Shown here in pieces: positions 26,570 through 35,547 of a stretch of 44,559 bases of DNA. Source of the stretch: an uncultured Pseudomonadota bacterium (lineage in GTDB: Bacteria; Pseudomonadota; Gammaproteobacteria; Burkholderiales; Burkholderiaceae). The position numbers were made by a program, and so were the translations under genes. Each line of letters starts with the position of its first letter. Within the stretch, counting starts at the first letter, position 1. The stretch is taken from positions 1 through 44,559 of the forward strand of contig CAMLIZ010000016.1 of the NCBI GenBank assembly GCA_946480245.1. Direction: 5' to 3'. A model generated the notes under the pieces. The model saw only the letters and a program-made list of their open reading frames with translations, was not told the origin of the DNA and ran no database searches.

Positions 26570-27451
26570 TCAGTGCGTCAACATGACAGGAACAGGCGCG
26601 AGGACCACGGTCTTCAGGGCGACCGACCCGAAGGTCGCGTGATGCAGAGCCCCGGTGCCATGGGTCGCCATGGCGATCAGGTCCGCGCCCCGCTGGGCGG
26701 CCAGTTCGGCAATGCTGGGCGCCGGGTCCCCCGCGAGCAGCGACACCTCATGCGAGATGCCGGCCTCGGCCAGAGAGCGGGCAGCGGCGGCCACGGCCCG
26801 GCGGCTCTGCTCGCCGCTCCACCGGCGCAACACGTCGTCGTGTGGCGGCATGACGCTTTCGAGCAGGGTCAATGCGGGTTCGAAGTGGACAAGGTCGATG
26901 TGCAGTGGCCCGAAGAGGTCTCGCAGCGCAACCAGCCGCTGCACCGCCGAATCGGAAACCGCTGACCCGTCCAACGGCGCCACAACTCGCAGGAACTCCC
27001 GCTGTTCGCTGGGAAGCCTGGCCTCGGGCTTGACCAGCACCACGGGGCACGGCGCCGCGGGCGCGACGCGCAGCGCAACCGACCCCAGCGCAAAGCCGCG
27101 CAGCATCCCGGCACCACGCGTGCCCATCACCACCAGGGAAGCCGCGCATTCCGCCGCCGCTTCGAGGATCGTGGAGGCAGGGGGACCGGAGCGTACCAGC
27201 GTGCGCACGTTGAGCCCTGCATCCGACAGTGCCCGCTGGTGCACCGCCAGCAGCGCCTGCGCTTGGGCGCGCTCGCGTTCCGACATCTCCTGCCACTCCG
27301 CCGCGGGGTCCGGCACAGCCTTCATCCATGGCTGGTGGACATGCAGCAGCGTGGGCAGCACGGGCCCCGGCCCGCCGCGTGCGCATGCGCGAAGGAACTC
27401 CACCGCGCGCGCCGACGCGTCGGACCCGTCCAGGGGGAGAAGCACCTGCAT
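26570..27451 (-). CDS. Universal stress protein, tandem UspA domains
   Basis: The 293-residue protein has two full UspA domains. The first starts MQVLLPLDGSDASARAVEFL and ends with an ATP-type loop MGTRGAGMLRGFALGSVA, which fits G-2x-G-9x-G-S. The second starts RVVAPLDGSAVSDSAVQRL and ends MATHGTGALHHATFGSVALK, where Ala replaces the first Gly. ATP binding is therefore likely in the first domain and possible in the second. AGGAGA precedes the ATG at 27451. It heads the operon with the calcium-type pump and is divergent from a second P-type ATPase; one FNR/Anr box lies between them. Confidence 0.93.
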   Translation of the reverse strand: MQVLLPLDGSDASARAVEFLRACARGGPGPVLPTLLHVHQPWMKAVPDPAAEWQEMSERERAQAQALLAVHQRALSDAGLNVRTLVRSGPPASTILEAAAECAASLVVMGTRGAGMLRGFALGSVALRVAPAAPCPVVLVKPEARLPSEQREFLRVVAPLDGSAVSDSAVQRLVALRDLFGPLHIDLVHFEPALTLLESVMPPHDDVLRRWSGEQSRRAVAAAARSLAEAGISHEVSLLAGDPAPSIAELAAQRGADLIAMATHGTGALHHATFGSVALKTVVLAPVPVMLTH

Positions 27452-27511
27452 GTCGAGTTCTCCTGTCGCCGACCTCCCTCAGCACTTTCAGCCCGGCCGA
27501 CTTTCCGCCGC

Positions 27512-27525
27512 TTGATTCCGGTCAA
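27512..27525. promoter_or_regulatory. FNR/Anr-type box between uspA and P-type ATPase genes
   Basis: TTGATTCCGGTCAA fits the TTGAT-N4-GTCAA consensus of FNR/Anr/FixK regulators exactly. It centres 67 bases before the UspA ATG and about 41 bases before the ATPase ATG at 27560, in the only gap between the divergent units. It is therefore placed to act on either or both; the longer distance suits activation of the UspA side, while the ATPase side is tight unless its leader is very short. Confidence 0.7.
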
Positions 27526-27559
27526 CGAAAGGCGGACCGCGCCGACGAGACTGCGAGCC

Positions 27560-30028
27560 ATGAGCCAGCGCAGCGTCCCGCTCGACAAGCTACCCGCCCT
27601 GCGCATCGGGGATGCCGGCCTGAGCGCCTTGACGGTCGAGGCCCAGCGTCGTCATGGGTTCAACGACATCGTGGCCGAGGCGGCCAGCGGCTGGCTCGTG
27701 GTGGTGCGTGACACGGCGCGCGATCCGATGCTGTGGTTCCTGCTGCTGACGGCCGGGCTGTTCGGCCTGCTGGGGCAGGTGACGGAGTCGCTCACCCTGC
27801 TGGTGGCCATGGTGCCGCTGCTCGGCATGGACGCGTACCTGCACCGGCGCACGACGGCGTCGTCTGCGGGGCTGGCGAGCCGGCTGGCCAGTTCGGCGCG
27901 CGTGCTGCGCGATGGGCAGTGGCAGGACATCGCATCGCGGGAGTTGGTCCCGGGCGATCTGGTCGAGGTCAAGGCGGGCGAGTACTTCCCGGCCGACGGC
28001 CTGCTGGTGGCGGGCAACGACCTGCAGGCGGACGAATCCACCTTGACCGGCGAGTCGCTGCCCGTGCAGAAGCGGGCGCTCGAGCCGCTCGACGCAGCCC
28101 TGCCCGCGAGCGCAGCCGAGGCGCATTGGGGCACCGCGGGCACCCGGCTGCTCACAGGCCAGGCATGGCTGCGCATCGTCTGCATTGGTGCAGACACCCG
28201 CTATGGCGAGATCGTGCATACGGCCACCGAAGGCGGCCACGCGAGCACGCCGCTGCAAAAGGCCATCGGCCAGCTCGTGGCGAGCCTGCTCGGGGTGGCG
28301 GTGGTGATGTGCATCGTCCTCGCCGGCATCCGGCTGTGGCACGGGCACGGCTGGATCGACGCGCTGCTCAGCGCCGTGACGCTGGCGGTGGCGGCCCTGC
28401 CGGAAGAGTTTCCCGTCGTCTACACCTTCTTCCTGGGCGTCGGCGTCTTTCGCCTGGCGCGCCGGAAGGCGCTGGTGCGGCGCGCGGTGGCGGTGGAGAA
28501 CATCGGTCGCGTCACCTGCATCGTGTCGGACAAGACCGGGACGATCACCGCCGGCTCGCTCGTTCTCGCGCACCGCATGCCGGCCCCCGGTGAGGACGAC
28601 GACTCGGTACTCCGGGTGGCCACCTTCGCCGCCCGGCCGGACGGCGGCGATCCGCTCGACCAGGCCTTGCACTCGGCGGCGGGGCCGCTGCCTTCGGCCA
28701 CGCGCTTGTGCCAGTTCCCCTTCACCGAAGCCCGGCGCCGCGAGACGGTGGTCTGGCGCCTGGCGGCCGGCGATCCGGTGGCCTTCACCAAGGGCGCCCC
28801 GGAGACGGTGCTGTCCACCTGCGAACTCGCGGACGCCGACCGCGCCGCGTGGCTGGCGCGCGTCGAGGAGTACGCGAGGTCGGGCCACAAGGTCATAGGA
28901 TGCGCGCGCCGCGCACTGCGCGAGGGCGAACCGTTGGACGCCGAGCCCGGCGGCGGATTCAGGTTCTCGGGCCTGCTCGCCTTCGAGGATCCGGTGCGCG
29001 AGGGCGTGCGCGAGGCCATCGGCGACTGCATGGCTGCAGGCATGCGCGTCATCATGGTCACGGGAGACCATCCCGCCACGGCCGCGGCGATTGCGCGCGA
29101 GATCGGGCTCGGGGGAGTGGCGCCCCAGGTCGTGGTGCTCGCGCCCGAGGACGACGCCGCCAAGGTGCTCGGCCCTCACGACGGAACCCATGTCGTCGCA
29201 CGTGCCACGCCGCCGCAGAAGCTTGCGCTCGTGCAGGCGCTGCAGGCCCAGGGTGAGCTCGTCGCCGTAACGGGCGACGGCGTGAACGATGTGCCGGCGC
29301 TTCGCCTGGCCGACATCGGCGTGGCCATGGGCGAGCGCGGCACGCGCAGCGCGCGCGAGGTGGCACCGGTGGTGCTGCTCGACGACAACTTCAGGACCAT
29401 CGTCGATGCCATCGCGGAGGGCCGCCAGCTGTTCGAGAACCTGAAGCTCTCCTTCGTGTACCTGCTGCTGGTGCACATTCCGCTGGTGATCGGGGCGGCC
29501 GCCATCCCGCTGATGGATCTGCCGCTGTTGTTCCAGCCGATTCACGTCGTGTGGCTCGAACTCGTGATCCACCCGACGGCGATGCTGGCCTTCCAGGACT
29601 TGCCGCGCACGGGGCCGCTGTCGCCCGTCTCGCGCCACCGCCACGCCCGCTTCTTCTCCACGGGCGCCTGGCTCGGGATCGGCGTGGTCGGTGCGCTGCT
29701 GAGCGTGGCCGTGGTCTGGGGCTATCTCCACGCGATGGGCATCGATCGCGACACCGACCATGCGCGCGGGATGGCGCTGAGCGTGCTGCTCATGGCCAGC
29801 GCGAGCGTCACTGCCGCCCTGACGAGGCTGCGTCGGGCCACGGCCCGCTGGCTGGTGGCGGGCACCCTGGCCTCACTGGCCGTGCTGGTGCAGATGCCGG
29901 TGGTCAGCCGCTGGATGAACGTGCGACCGCTGCACGCGGCGGACTGGGGGCTGGTCGGCCTGGTCGCGGCGATGACCTGCATGGCGACTCTCCTGCTGGC
30001 CTCGCAGATGCGCCGTCCTGGGCGCTGA
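27560..30028 (+). CDS. Second P-type cation-translocating ATPase
   Basis: The 822-residue pump has an actuator with DESTLTGESLPVQK, the M4 motif PEEFPVVYTFFLGVG, the site SDKTGTIT (Asp324), FTKGAPETV and the hinge TGDGVNDVPAL. The N-terminus is short, about 45 residues before M1, with no metal-binding CxxC, so it is not a copper or zinc P1B pump. The PEEFP motif differs from the PEALP of the divergent pump and from classical Ca2+ pumps; a negative charge replaces the Gly next to the bend, so ion choice may differ. The C-terminal helices match the P2-type layout. The ATG at 27560 has only a weak ribosome site. Confidence 0.91.
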   Translation: MSQRSVPLDKLPALRIGDAGLSALTVEAQRRHGFNDIVAEAASGWLVVVRDTARDPMLWFLLLTAGLFGLLGQVTESLTLLVAMVPLLGMDAYLHRRTTASSAGLASRLASSARVLRDGQWQDIASRELVPGDLVEVKAGEYFPADGLLVAGNDLQADESTLTGESLPVQKRALEPLDAALPASAAEAHWGTAGTRLLTGQAWLRIVCIGADTRYGEIVHTATEGGHASTPLQKAIGQLVASLLGVAVVMCIVLAGIRLWHGHGWIDALLSAVTLAVAALPEEFPVVYTFFLGVGVFRLARRKALVRRAVAVENIGRVTCIVSDKTGTITAGSLVLAHRMPAPGEDDDSVLRVATFAARPDGGDPLDQALHSAAGPLPSATRLCQFPFTEARRRETVVWRLAAGDPVAFTKGAPETVLSTCELADADRAAWLARVEEYARSGHKVIGCARRALREGEPLDAEPGGGFRFSGLLAFEDPVREGVREAIGDCMAAGMRVIMVTGDHPATAAAIAREIGLGGVAPQVVVLAPEDDAAKVLGPHDGTHVVARATPPQKLALVQALQAQGELVAVTGDGVNDVPALRLADIGVAMGERGTRSAREVAPVVLLDDNFRTIVDAIAEGRQLFENLKLSFVYLLLVHIPLVIGAAAIPLMDLPLLFQPIHVVWLELVIHPTAMLAFQDLPRTGPLSPVSRHRHARFFSTGAWLGIGVVGALLSVAVVWGYLHAMGIDRDTDHARGMALSVLLMASASVTAALTRLRRATARWLVAGTLASLAVLVQMPVVSRWMNVRPLHAADWGLVGLVAAMTCMATLLLASQMRRPGR

Positions 30029-30058
30029 CCGCCGCCTTCTTGCGCGGTGCGGCGCCGC

Positions 30059-30586
30059 CTACCAGCGGCGCACGCGCCCCGTATCCACGTGCACGAAGTT
30101 GGACGCGGCGTAGAAGCCCACGCCGCCCAGCTGCAGGGCCAGCGCCGCGTCGCGCAGGTGCGCCAGCGGCACGTCGGCCAGGCGGATGTCGATGGCGCGC
30201 CCTTCCATGTGCAGGCTGTGCGTGGCCACGCCGCTGGAGCGCTCGTGCAGTGCCGCGTTGGTGGCCGGCGAGCGGTAGCCGGAGATCACCTGAAACGGCG
30301 CACGCGTGCCGACGCTGGCGCGCAGCTGGTACAGCAGGTCCAGCAGCGCCGGGTCCATCTGGCCGATGTCGCCGGTGCGGAAGTCGCGCAGCACGTGGTT
30401 CACCTCGCTCAGCGCGTCGTCCAGGTAGCGGCCGCCGGCAAAGTACTCCACCTCGAGCGATTCGCCGGTGTGCAGGTTGTTGAAGCGCAGCGATCGTGGC
30501 GCGGCAGCGCGCGCCAGGGCCGGTGCGGCCAGCAGCGGCGTTGCGGCAAGCGTGGTGAGCAGGCGGCGGCGTTTCATCTTCATCAT
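30059..30586 (-). CDS. DUF882 (YcbK/MepK-type) periplasmic peptidase-like protein
   Basis: The 175-residue product has a twin-arginine-like signal (KMKRRRLLTTLAATPLLAAPALA) and then the DUF882 domain: LRFNNLHTGESLEVEYF, HVLRDFRTGDIGQMDPALLDLL and ISGYRSPATNAALHERS, ending with SLHMEGRAIDIRL and NFVHVDTG. The His and Asp residues of the last two blocks match the zinc site of M15-type peptidases, so the enzyme should cleave peptidoglycan; E. coli MepK cuts 3-3 cross-links. That fits with the L,D-transpeptidase in this window, which would make such links. Three nearby ATGs (30586, 30583, 30577) are all possible starts. Confidence 0.91.
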   Translation of the reverse strand: MMKMKRRRLLTTLAATPLLAAPALARAAAPRSLRFNNLHTGESLEVEYFAGGRYLDDALSEVNHVLRDFRTGDIGQMDPALLDLLYQLRASVGTRAPFQVISGYRSPATNAALHERSSGVATHSLHMEGRAIDIRLADVPLAHLRDAALALQLGGVGFYAASNFVHVDTGRVRRW

Positions 30587-30649
30587 TGACTTATAACGCG
30601 GGCGCAGCGCGTCGGGCCATGATCTACGTCACGCTCAGCCCCGCAGGCA

Positions 30650-32176
30650 TCACACCGCCACCTCGATCTGCACGATCGGCCCTTGTGCGCGCACGAAGCC
30701 GAAGGCATAGGCCAGCTCGCCGCGGCTTTCGGCGTGCAGCGTGAACACGGGCTGGCCCGCCTCCACGCGGTCGCCCACGTGCACGTGCAGTTGGGCGCCG
30801 GCCGCGTTGTCGCGCGGCGCGCCGGCCAGCTTGGCGGCGCGTGCGATGTAGCGGTTGTCGATCGCGGCCACCCGCCCCGCGGCCTCGGCGGTCACCACCT
30901 GGGTGTGCGACGCGCGGCGCGGGCTGCGCATGCCGCCTTGCGCTTCGCAGATCGCGATGAACTTGGCCAGCGCCCGGCCGTCGTCCAGCACCGCCTGCGC
31001 CATCGCCCTGCCCTCGCCCTCGCGCGCGGCGCCGGCCATCTCCAGCACGTGGCCGGCGAGCAGCAGCGCGCGCTCGCGCAGGTCCTGCGGCGCATCGGGC
31101 CGGCGCTCCAGCACCGCCATCACGTCCATCGCCTCCAGTGCAGGCCCGATGCCGCGGCCCACTGGCTGCGAGCCATCGGTGAGCACCGCGCGCACCTGCA
31201 GCCCGAGCGCCGCCCCCACCGCCACCAGGCTGTGCGACAGCGCTCGCGCACCGGCCTGGCTGCGCACCTTGGCCGTGGCGCCCACGGGAATGTCCACCAC
31301 CACGCGCTGCGAGCCCACCGCCGCCTTCTTGGACAAGATGGAGGCCACCAGCTGGCCTTCGCTGTCGAGGATCAGCGGGCGCTCCACGCGGATCAGCACG
31401 TCGTCTGCCGGGCTGATCTGCATGGCGCCGCCCCACGCGACGCAGCCGCCCTCGCGCTCCACCACGCGGCGCAGCTGCGCGATGTCCAGCGCCACCGGCG
31501 CCAGCGTCTCCATGGTGTCGGCGGTGCCGGCCGGCGACGTGATGGCACGCGACGAGGTCTTGGGCATCAGCACGCCACAGGCGGTGACGATGGGCACCAC
31601 CAGCAGCGTGGTGCGGTTGCCCGGCAGGCCACCAACGCAATGCTTGTCCAGCACCGGCGACGCTGCCCAGTCGATGCGCTCGCCCACGTCGACCATCGCT
31701 CGCGTGAGCGCCACTGTCTCGTCCAGGCTCAGGTGCCCGCCGGCGCAGGCGGTGACGAAGGCCGCCAGCTGGATGTCCGACAGCCGGCTGTGCGCCACGT
31801 CGTCCATCAGCGCGCGCATCGCCGCGTAGTCGAGCTGCCCGCCGTGCACCTTGGCGCGCAGGTGCGCCAGCGATGCCAGCACGGGCGGGTGGCGCACGAT
31901 CACCTCCTCGCCTTCCTCGGCGCCCAGCGCGGCCCAGGCCGCCTCCGAGAAGCCGATCTGGTGCCCGGCCAGCCAGCCGTCGCTCACGCGATGAAGGATG
32001 GCCAGCACATGGCGCTGCCCCGCCACCACCTCCACCTGCGCCTGGGCCTCGAAGCCTTCTGCGCGGCACACGTGGCAGTCGGCGCGCATGTACACCACCG
32101 GCTGCTGGTAGGTGTCGATACGGGCCCGCATCGCGCGCAGGCGCGACGGCAAGGGAGTCTGCGGGTCGAGCGTCAT
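30650..32176 (-). CDS. Thymidine/AMP phosphorylase family protein (archaeal-type, TIGR02645-like)
   Basis: The 508-residue enzyme has an N-terminal extension (about 1-80), a helical domain, the phosphate-binding signature VLDKHCVGGLPGNRTT (about 180-195), the block KTSSRAITSPAGTADTMETL, and a C-terminal pyrimidine-nucleoside-phosphorylase domain (TAEAAGRVAAIDNR onward). The N-terminal extension and overall length fit the AMP phosphorylase-like branch and not E. coli DeoA. It splits a nucleoside or nucleotide with phosphate, releasing a base and a ribose phosphate. ATG 32176 was taken as start; an upstream GTG-type start at 32197 would add seven residues. A perfect FNR-type box lies 37 bases upstream. 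Confidence 0.92.
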   Translation of the reverse strand: MTLDPQTPLPSRLRAMRARIDTYQQPVVYMRADCHVCRAEGFEAQAQVEVVAGQRHVLAILHRVSDGWLAGHQIGFSEAAWAALGAEEGEEVIVRHPPVLASLAHLRAKVHGGQLDYAAMRALMDDVAHSRLSDIQLAAFVTACAGGHLSLDETVALTRAMVDVGERIDWAASPVLDKHCVGGLPGNRTTLLVVPIVTACGVLMPKTSSRAITSPAGTADTMETLAPVALDIAQLRRVVEREGGCVAWGGAMQISPADDVLIRVERPLILDSEGQLVASILSKKAAVGSQRVVVDIPVGATAKVRSQAGARALSHSLVAVGAALGLQVRAVLTDGSQPVGRGIGPALEAMDVMAVLERRPDAPQDLRERALLLAGHVLEMAGAAREGEGRAMAQAVLDDGRALAKFIAICEAQGGMRSPRRASHTQVVTAEAAGRVAAIDNRYIARAAKLAGAPRDNAAGAQLHVHVGDRVEAGQPVFTLHAESRGELAYAFGFVRAQGPIVQIEVAV

Positions 32177-32212
32177 GGGGTGGCACGGTAGAGCCACGGG
32201 CGCGCACGGCGC

Positions 32213-32226
32213 TTGATGCGGGTCAA
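32213..32226. promoter_or_regulatory. FNR/Anr-type box between thymidine phosphorylase and holin-X/acyl-CoA synthetase units
   Basis: TTGATGCGGGTCAA matches TTGAT-N4-GTCAA exactly. It centres about 43 bases before the phosphorylase ATG (32176) and 65 bases before the holin-X ATG (32284). The latter distance fits an activator site at about -41 with a short leader. It is the second exact match in the window and, like the first, sits between divergent genes. Confidence 0.7.
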
Positions 32227-32283
32227 TCGATCGCGGGCACTTGTTCTCTACCGTGCGGGCATCGCCCCCATCTGCCGCCCGCC

Positions 32284-32661
32284 ATGAACGACACCCTGCG
32301 CGACAACGCCCATCGCCTCGCCGCCACGCTGGTGGACATCGGCCAGACGCGCCTGCAGCTGGCCGTGATCGAGCTGGAGGAAGAGCGTGTGCGCCTGGCG
32401 CGCCAGTGGATCGCCTGCACGGTGGCGCTGTTCCTGCTCGGCGTGGCCATCGTGCTGGCGTGCGCCTGGCTGGTGCTGGTCACGCCGCCGCAGCAGCAGG
32501 CGCTGGTGCTGGGCGCGCTGGCGCTCACCGCGCTGGCGGGCGCGGCCCTTGCCGTGTGGCGCTGGCAGCGCTCGGCAGCGCGCAAGCCACCGCTGCTGCA
32601 CGCCACCTGCGGCGAACTGCGCCGCGACAGCGCGGCGTTGCGCACAGGGGTGGCACGATGA
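32284..32661 (+). CDS. Phage holin family (Actinobacterial holin-X/PF07332-like) membrane protein
   Basis: The 125-residue product has an amphipathic N-terminal helix (RLAATLVDIGQTRLQLAVIELEEE), then two membrane segments at about 43-65 and 72-92 and a short basic tail. This is the form of the holin-X/DUF1469 family, which despite its name is a common chromosomal membrane protein not tied to lysis. It overlaps the next gene by ATGA, and the pair resembles the E. coli yqjE-yqjK arrangement. It is the first gene of a unit that continues into the acyl-CoA synthetase fusion. Confidence 0.87.
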   Translation: MNDTLRDNAHRLAATLVDIGQTRLQLAVIELEEERVRLARQWIACTVALFLLGVAIVLACAWLVLVTPPQQQALVLGALALTALAGAALAVWRWQRSAARKPPLLHATCGELRRDSAALRTGVAR

Positions 32662-32837
32662 ACCTGCAACGGCAGCAGAGCGCACTGGCCGCGCAGCGCG
32701 AGCAACTGGTGCAGGCATGCGCCGCCCAGCGCGCACAACTGGCCGCACAGGCCGAGGCCTTGCGCCGCCGCAGCGGCATCGCCATGCTGCGCACCGCGCT
32801 GACGCTGTGGCGCACCTGGCGCAGCACGCGCCCCTGA
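32658..32837 (+). CDS. YqjK-like small protein
   Basis: The 59-residue product is rich in Gln, Ala and Arg, with a predicted long helix over residues 3-40 and no full membrane segment; the end (GIAMLRTALTLWRTWR) is amphipathic. Its ATG overlaps the holin-X stop by four bases, which supports it as a real gene. E. coli YqjK, next to YqjE, is similar in size and position. No function is known. Confidence 0.72.
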   Translation: MNLQRQQSALAAQREQLVQACAAQRAQLAAQAEALRRRSGIAMLRTALTLWRTWRSTRP

Positions 32838-32853
32838 ACCGACGGAGCCCTTC

Positions 32854-35511
32854 TTGACCATCCGCTTTCTCGATCGCCTGCTCTCACCCACCTCGGTGGC
32901 CTTGATCGGCGCCACCGACCGGCCCGGCAGCGTGGGGGCCACCGTGTGGCGCAACCTGCGTGCGGGCGGCTTCTCGGGCCCGGTGTACGGCGTGAACCCG
33001 AAGCACGCCGCGCTGGACGGCGTGCCGCTGCACGCCCGCGTGGCCGACCTGCCCGCGGCGCCCGACCTGGCAGTGATCTGCACCCCGCCGGCCACCGTGC
33101 CAGGGTTGATCACCGAGCTCGGCGAGCGCGGCACCAAGGCGGCCATCGTGGTCACCGCCGGCTTTGCCAGCGCCGACAAGCAGGCCATGCTGGCCGCCGC
33201 ACGCCCGCACCTGCTGCGCATCCTCGGGCCCAACTGCATCGGTCTGCAGACGCCCGGCCTGGGGCTGAATGCGAGCTTCGCGCACACCGATGCGCTGCCC
33301 GGCGACGTGGCATTCGTGTCGCAAAGCGGCGCGCTCGTCACCGCGGTGCTCGACTGGGCCAAGAGCCGGCGCATCGGCTTCTCGCACCTGGTGTCGCTGG
33401 GCGACCATGCCGACGTGGATTTCGGCGACCTGCTGGACCACCTGGCCAGCGACGCGCACACGCGGGCCATCCTGCTGTACATCGAGTCGGTCGAGGCGCC
33501 GCGCAAGTTCATGTCGGCCGCGCGCGCGGCCGCGCGCAACAAGCCGGTGATCGTGGTCAAGGCCGGGCGTGCGGGCAACGGCGTGAAGGCCGCGGCGTCG
33601 CACACCGGCGCGATGGCGGGCTCGGACATCGTGTACGACGCGGCCATACGGCGCGCCGGCATGCTGCGCGTGGACACGCTGCAGCAGCTGTTCATTGCCG
33701 CCGAGACGCTGGCGCGCTTTCGCGGCAACACGAGCGACGCGCTCACCATCATGACCAACGGCGGCGGCGCCGGCGTGATGGCGGCCGACGCCGCCGCGCT
33801 GGCCGGCATTCCGCTGGCCGAACCATCCCCCGAGTTGCTGCAGACGCTGGACGCAGCGCTGCCGGCCAACTGGTCGCACGCCAACCCGGTGGACATCATC
33901 GGCGACGCGCCGGTGGAGCGCTACACGGCCACCTTGCAGGCGCTGCTGGCCGACGCGTCGGCCGGCGCGGTGCTGTTCCTGCATGCGCCCACCGCCATCG
34001 TGCGCAGCGACGACATCGCCCGCGCCTGCCTGCCGCTGGTGCGCGGCAATCCGCCGCGCGTGATGAGCTGCTGGCTCGGCGACGACGCGGTGGCCGCGGC
34101 GCGCCAGCGCTTCGAGCAGGCCGGCGTGCCCGACTACCCCACGCCCGAGGCGGCGGTGGAGGCCTTCGGCATGCTGCGCACCTACCGCTGCAACCAGGAG
34201 GCGCTGATCGAGGCGCCCAGCGCCAGCGAGAACCCCGCGCCGGACCTTGCGGCGGCACGCGCCGCGTTCGCCGCCGCGCAGGCCGAGGGCCGGCCCTGGC
34301 TGAGCGAGGCCGAGGCCAAGCAGGTGCTCGCGGCCTACGGCATCGCGGTGGTGCCCACGCGGGTGGTGGCACCCAGCGCCGACGCCGCGTGCAGCGCCGC
34401 CCAGGCACTCGGCTACCCGGTCGTGCTGAAGATCCTGTCGCCCGATATCACGCACAAGACCGACGTGGGCGGCGTGCGGCTCGACCTGGCCGACGACGCC
34501 GCGCTGCGGCGCGCGGTGGACGAGATGCTGCAGGCCGTGCACCTGCATCGCCCCGACGCACGCGTGCAAGGCTTCACCGTGCAGACGATGGCGCGGCGCC
34601 CGCAGGCGCAGGAGCTGATCGTGGGGGCGAGCATCGACCCGACCTTCGGGCCGGTGGTGCTGTTCGGCCAGGGCGGCACCGCGGTGGAGGTGATGGCCGA
34701 CCGCGCCGTCGCGCTGCCGCCGCTGAACCGCTCGCTGGCGCGCGAGCTGGTGTCGCGCACGCGCGTGGCCAAGCTGCTGGCCGGCTACCGGGACCACCCA
34801 CCGGCGCACGTGGACGCGCTGTACGACGCGCTGATCGCGGTATCGCAGATGCTGGCCGACCTGCCGCTGCTGGCCGAGCTGGACATCAACCCGCTGTGGG
34901 TCGACGAACAGGGCGCTCTCGCGCTCGATGCGCGCATCCGCGTGGCGGCGCAGCCGGTAGCCGGCGCGGAGCGCTTTGCGATCCTGCCGTACCCGACGCA
35001 GTGGGTGCGCAGCTTCACGTGGCAGGGCCGGCAAATCACCGTGCGGCCGATCCGGCCCGAGGACGAGGCGCAGCACCGGCAGTTCCTCGAACGCCTGTCG
35101 CCGGAGGACATTCGCTTGCGCATCTTCCAGACCCGGCGCGACCTGCCGCGCAGCGAGCTGGCGCGACTGACGCAGATCGACTACGAGCGCGAGATGGCGT
35201 TCATCGCGGTCGGCACCAATGCGCAAGGCGAGCCGGAAACGCTGGGCGTGGTGCGCGCGGTGCGCGACCCGGACAACGTGGACGCGGAGTTCGCGATCAT
35301 CGTGCGCTCCGACCTGAAGGGCCAGGGCCTGGGCCGGCTGCTGATGGACGTGCTGGACCAGTTCCTGCGCGCACAGGGCACGCAGCGCGTGGTCGCGCTG
35401 GTGCTGCGCGAGAACACATCGATGCTGGCGCTGGCGCGTGCCAATGGCTTCACCGTGGTGGCGGAGGATGCGCCTTCGGACACGCTCTCGCTGACCAAGA
35501 CGCTGGCCTGA
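32854..35511 (+). CDS. Acyl-CoA synthetase (NDP-forming) fused to GNAT domain (Pat/AcuA-like)
   Basis: The 885-residue protein has a CoA-binding domain (about 8-135: SVALIGATDRPGSVG), a succinyl-CoA-ligase-like domain with the putative phospho-His loop SHTGAMAGSD (His250), an ATP-grasp domain from about 480 (SPDITHKTDVGGVRLDL) and a C-terminal GNAT domain from about 727 with KGQGLGRLL as acetyl-CoA loop. This order is that of PatZ/YfiQ-type protein lysine acetyltransferases. With His250 retained, synthetase activity (acyl-CoA + ADP + Pi to acid + ATP) is also possible; in E. coli PatZ that activity is lost. The start is TTG at 32854 with CGGAG 6 bases upstream; no ATG is suitable. A low-oxygen role is suggested by the FNR box upstream of the unit. 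Confidence 0.92.
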   Translation: MTIRFLDRLLSPTSVALIGATDRPGSVGATVWRNLRAGGFSGPVYGVNPKHAALDGVPLHARVADLPAAPDLAVICTPPATVPGLITELGERGTKAAIVVTAGFASADKQAMLAAARPHLLRILGPNCIGLQTPGLGLNASFAHTDALPGDVAFVSQSGALVTAVLDWAKSRRIGFSHLVSLGDHADVDFGDLLDHLASDAHTRAILLYIESVEAPRKFMSAARAAARNKPVIVVKAGRAGNGVKAAASHTGAMAGSDIVYDAAIRRAGMLRVDTLQQLFIAAETLARFRGNTSDALTIMTNGGGAGVMAADAAALAGIPLAEPSPELLQTLDAALPANWSHANPVDIIGDAPVERYTATLQALLADASAGAVLFLHAPTAIVRSDDIARACLPLVRGNPPRVMSCWLGDDAVAAARQRFEQAGVPDYPTPEAAVEAFGMLRTYRCNQEALIEAPSASENPAPDLAAARAAFAAAQAEGRPWLSEAEAKQVLAAYGIAVVPTRVVAPSADAACSAAQALGYPVVLKILSPDITHKTDVGGVRLDLADDAALRRAVDEMLQAVHLHRPDARVQGFTVQTMARRPQAQELIVGASIDPTFGPVVLFGQGGTAVEVMADRAVALPPLNRSLARELVSRTRVAKLLAGYRDHPPAHVDALYDALIAVSQMLADLPLLAELDINPLWVDEQGALALDARIRVAAQPVAGAERFAILPYPTQWVRSFTWQGRQITVRPIRPEDEAQHRQFLERLSPEDIRLRIFQTRRDLPRSELARLTQIDYEREMAFIAVGTNAQGEPETLGVVRAVRDPDNVDAEFAIIVRSDLKGQGLGRLLMDVLDQFLRAQGTQRVVALVLRENTSMLALARANGFTVVAEDAPSDTLSLTKTLA

Positions 35512-35547
35512 GCGGCGCCTGGGCTCGATGCGGCGCGGCGACGGGTG

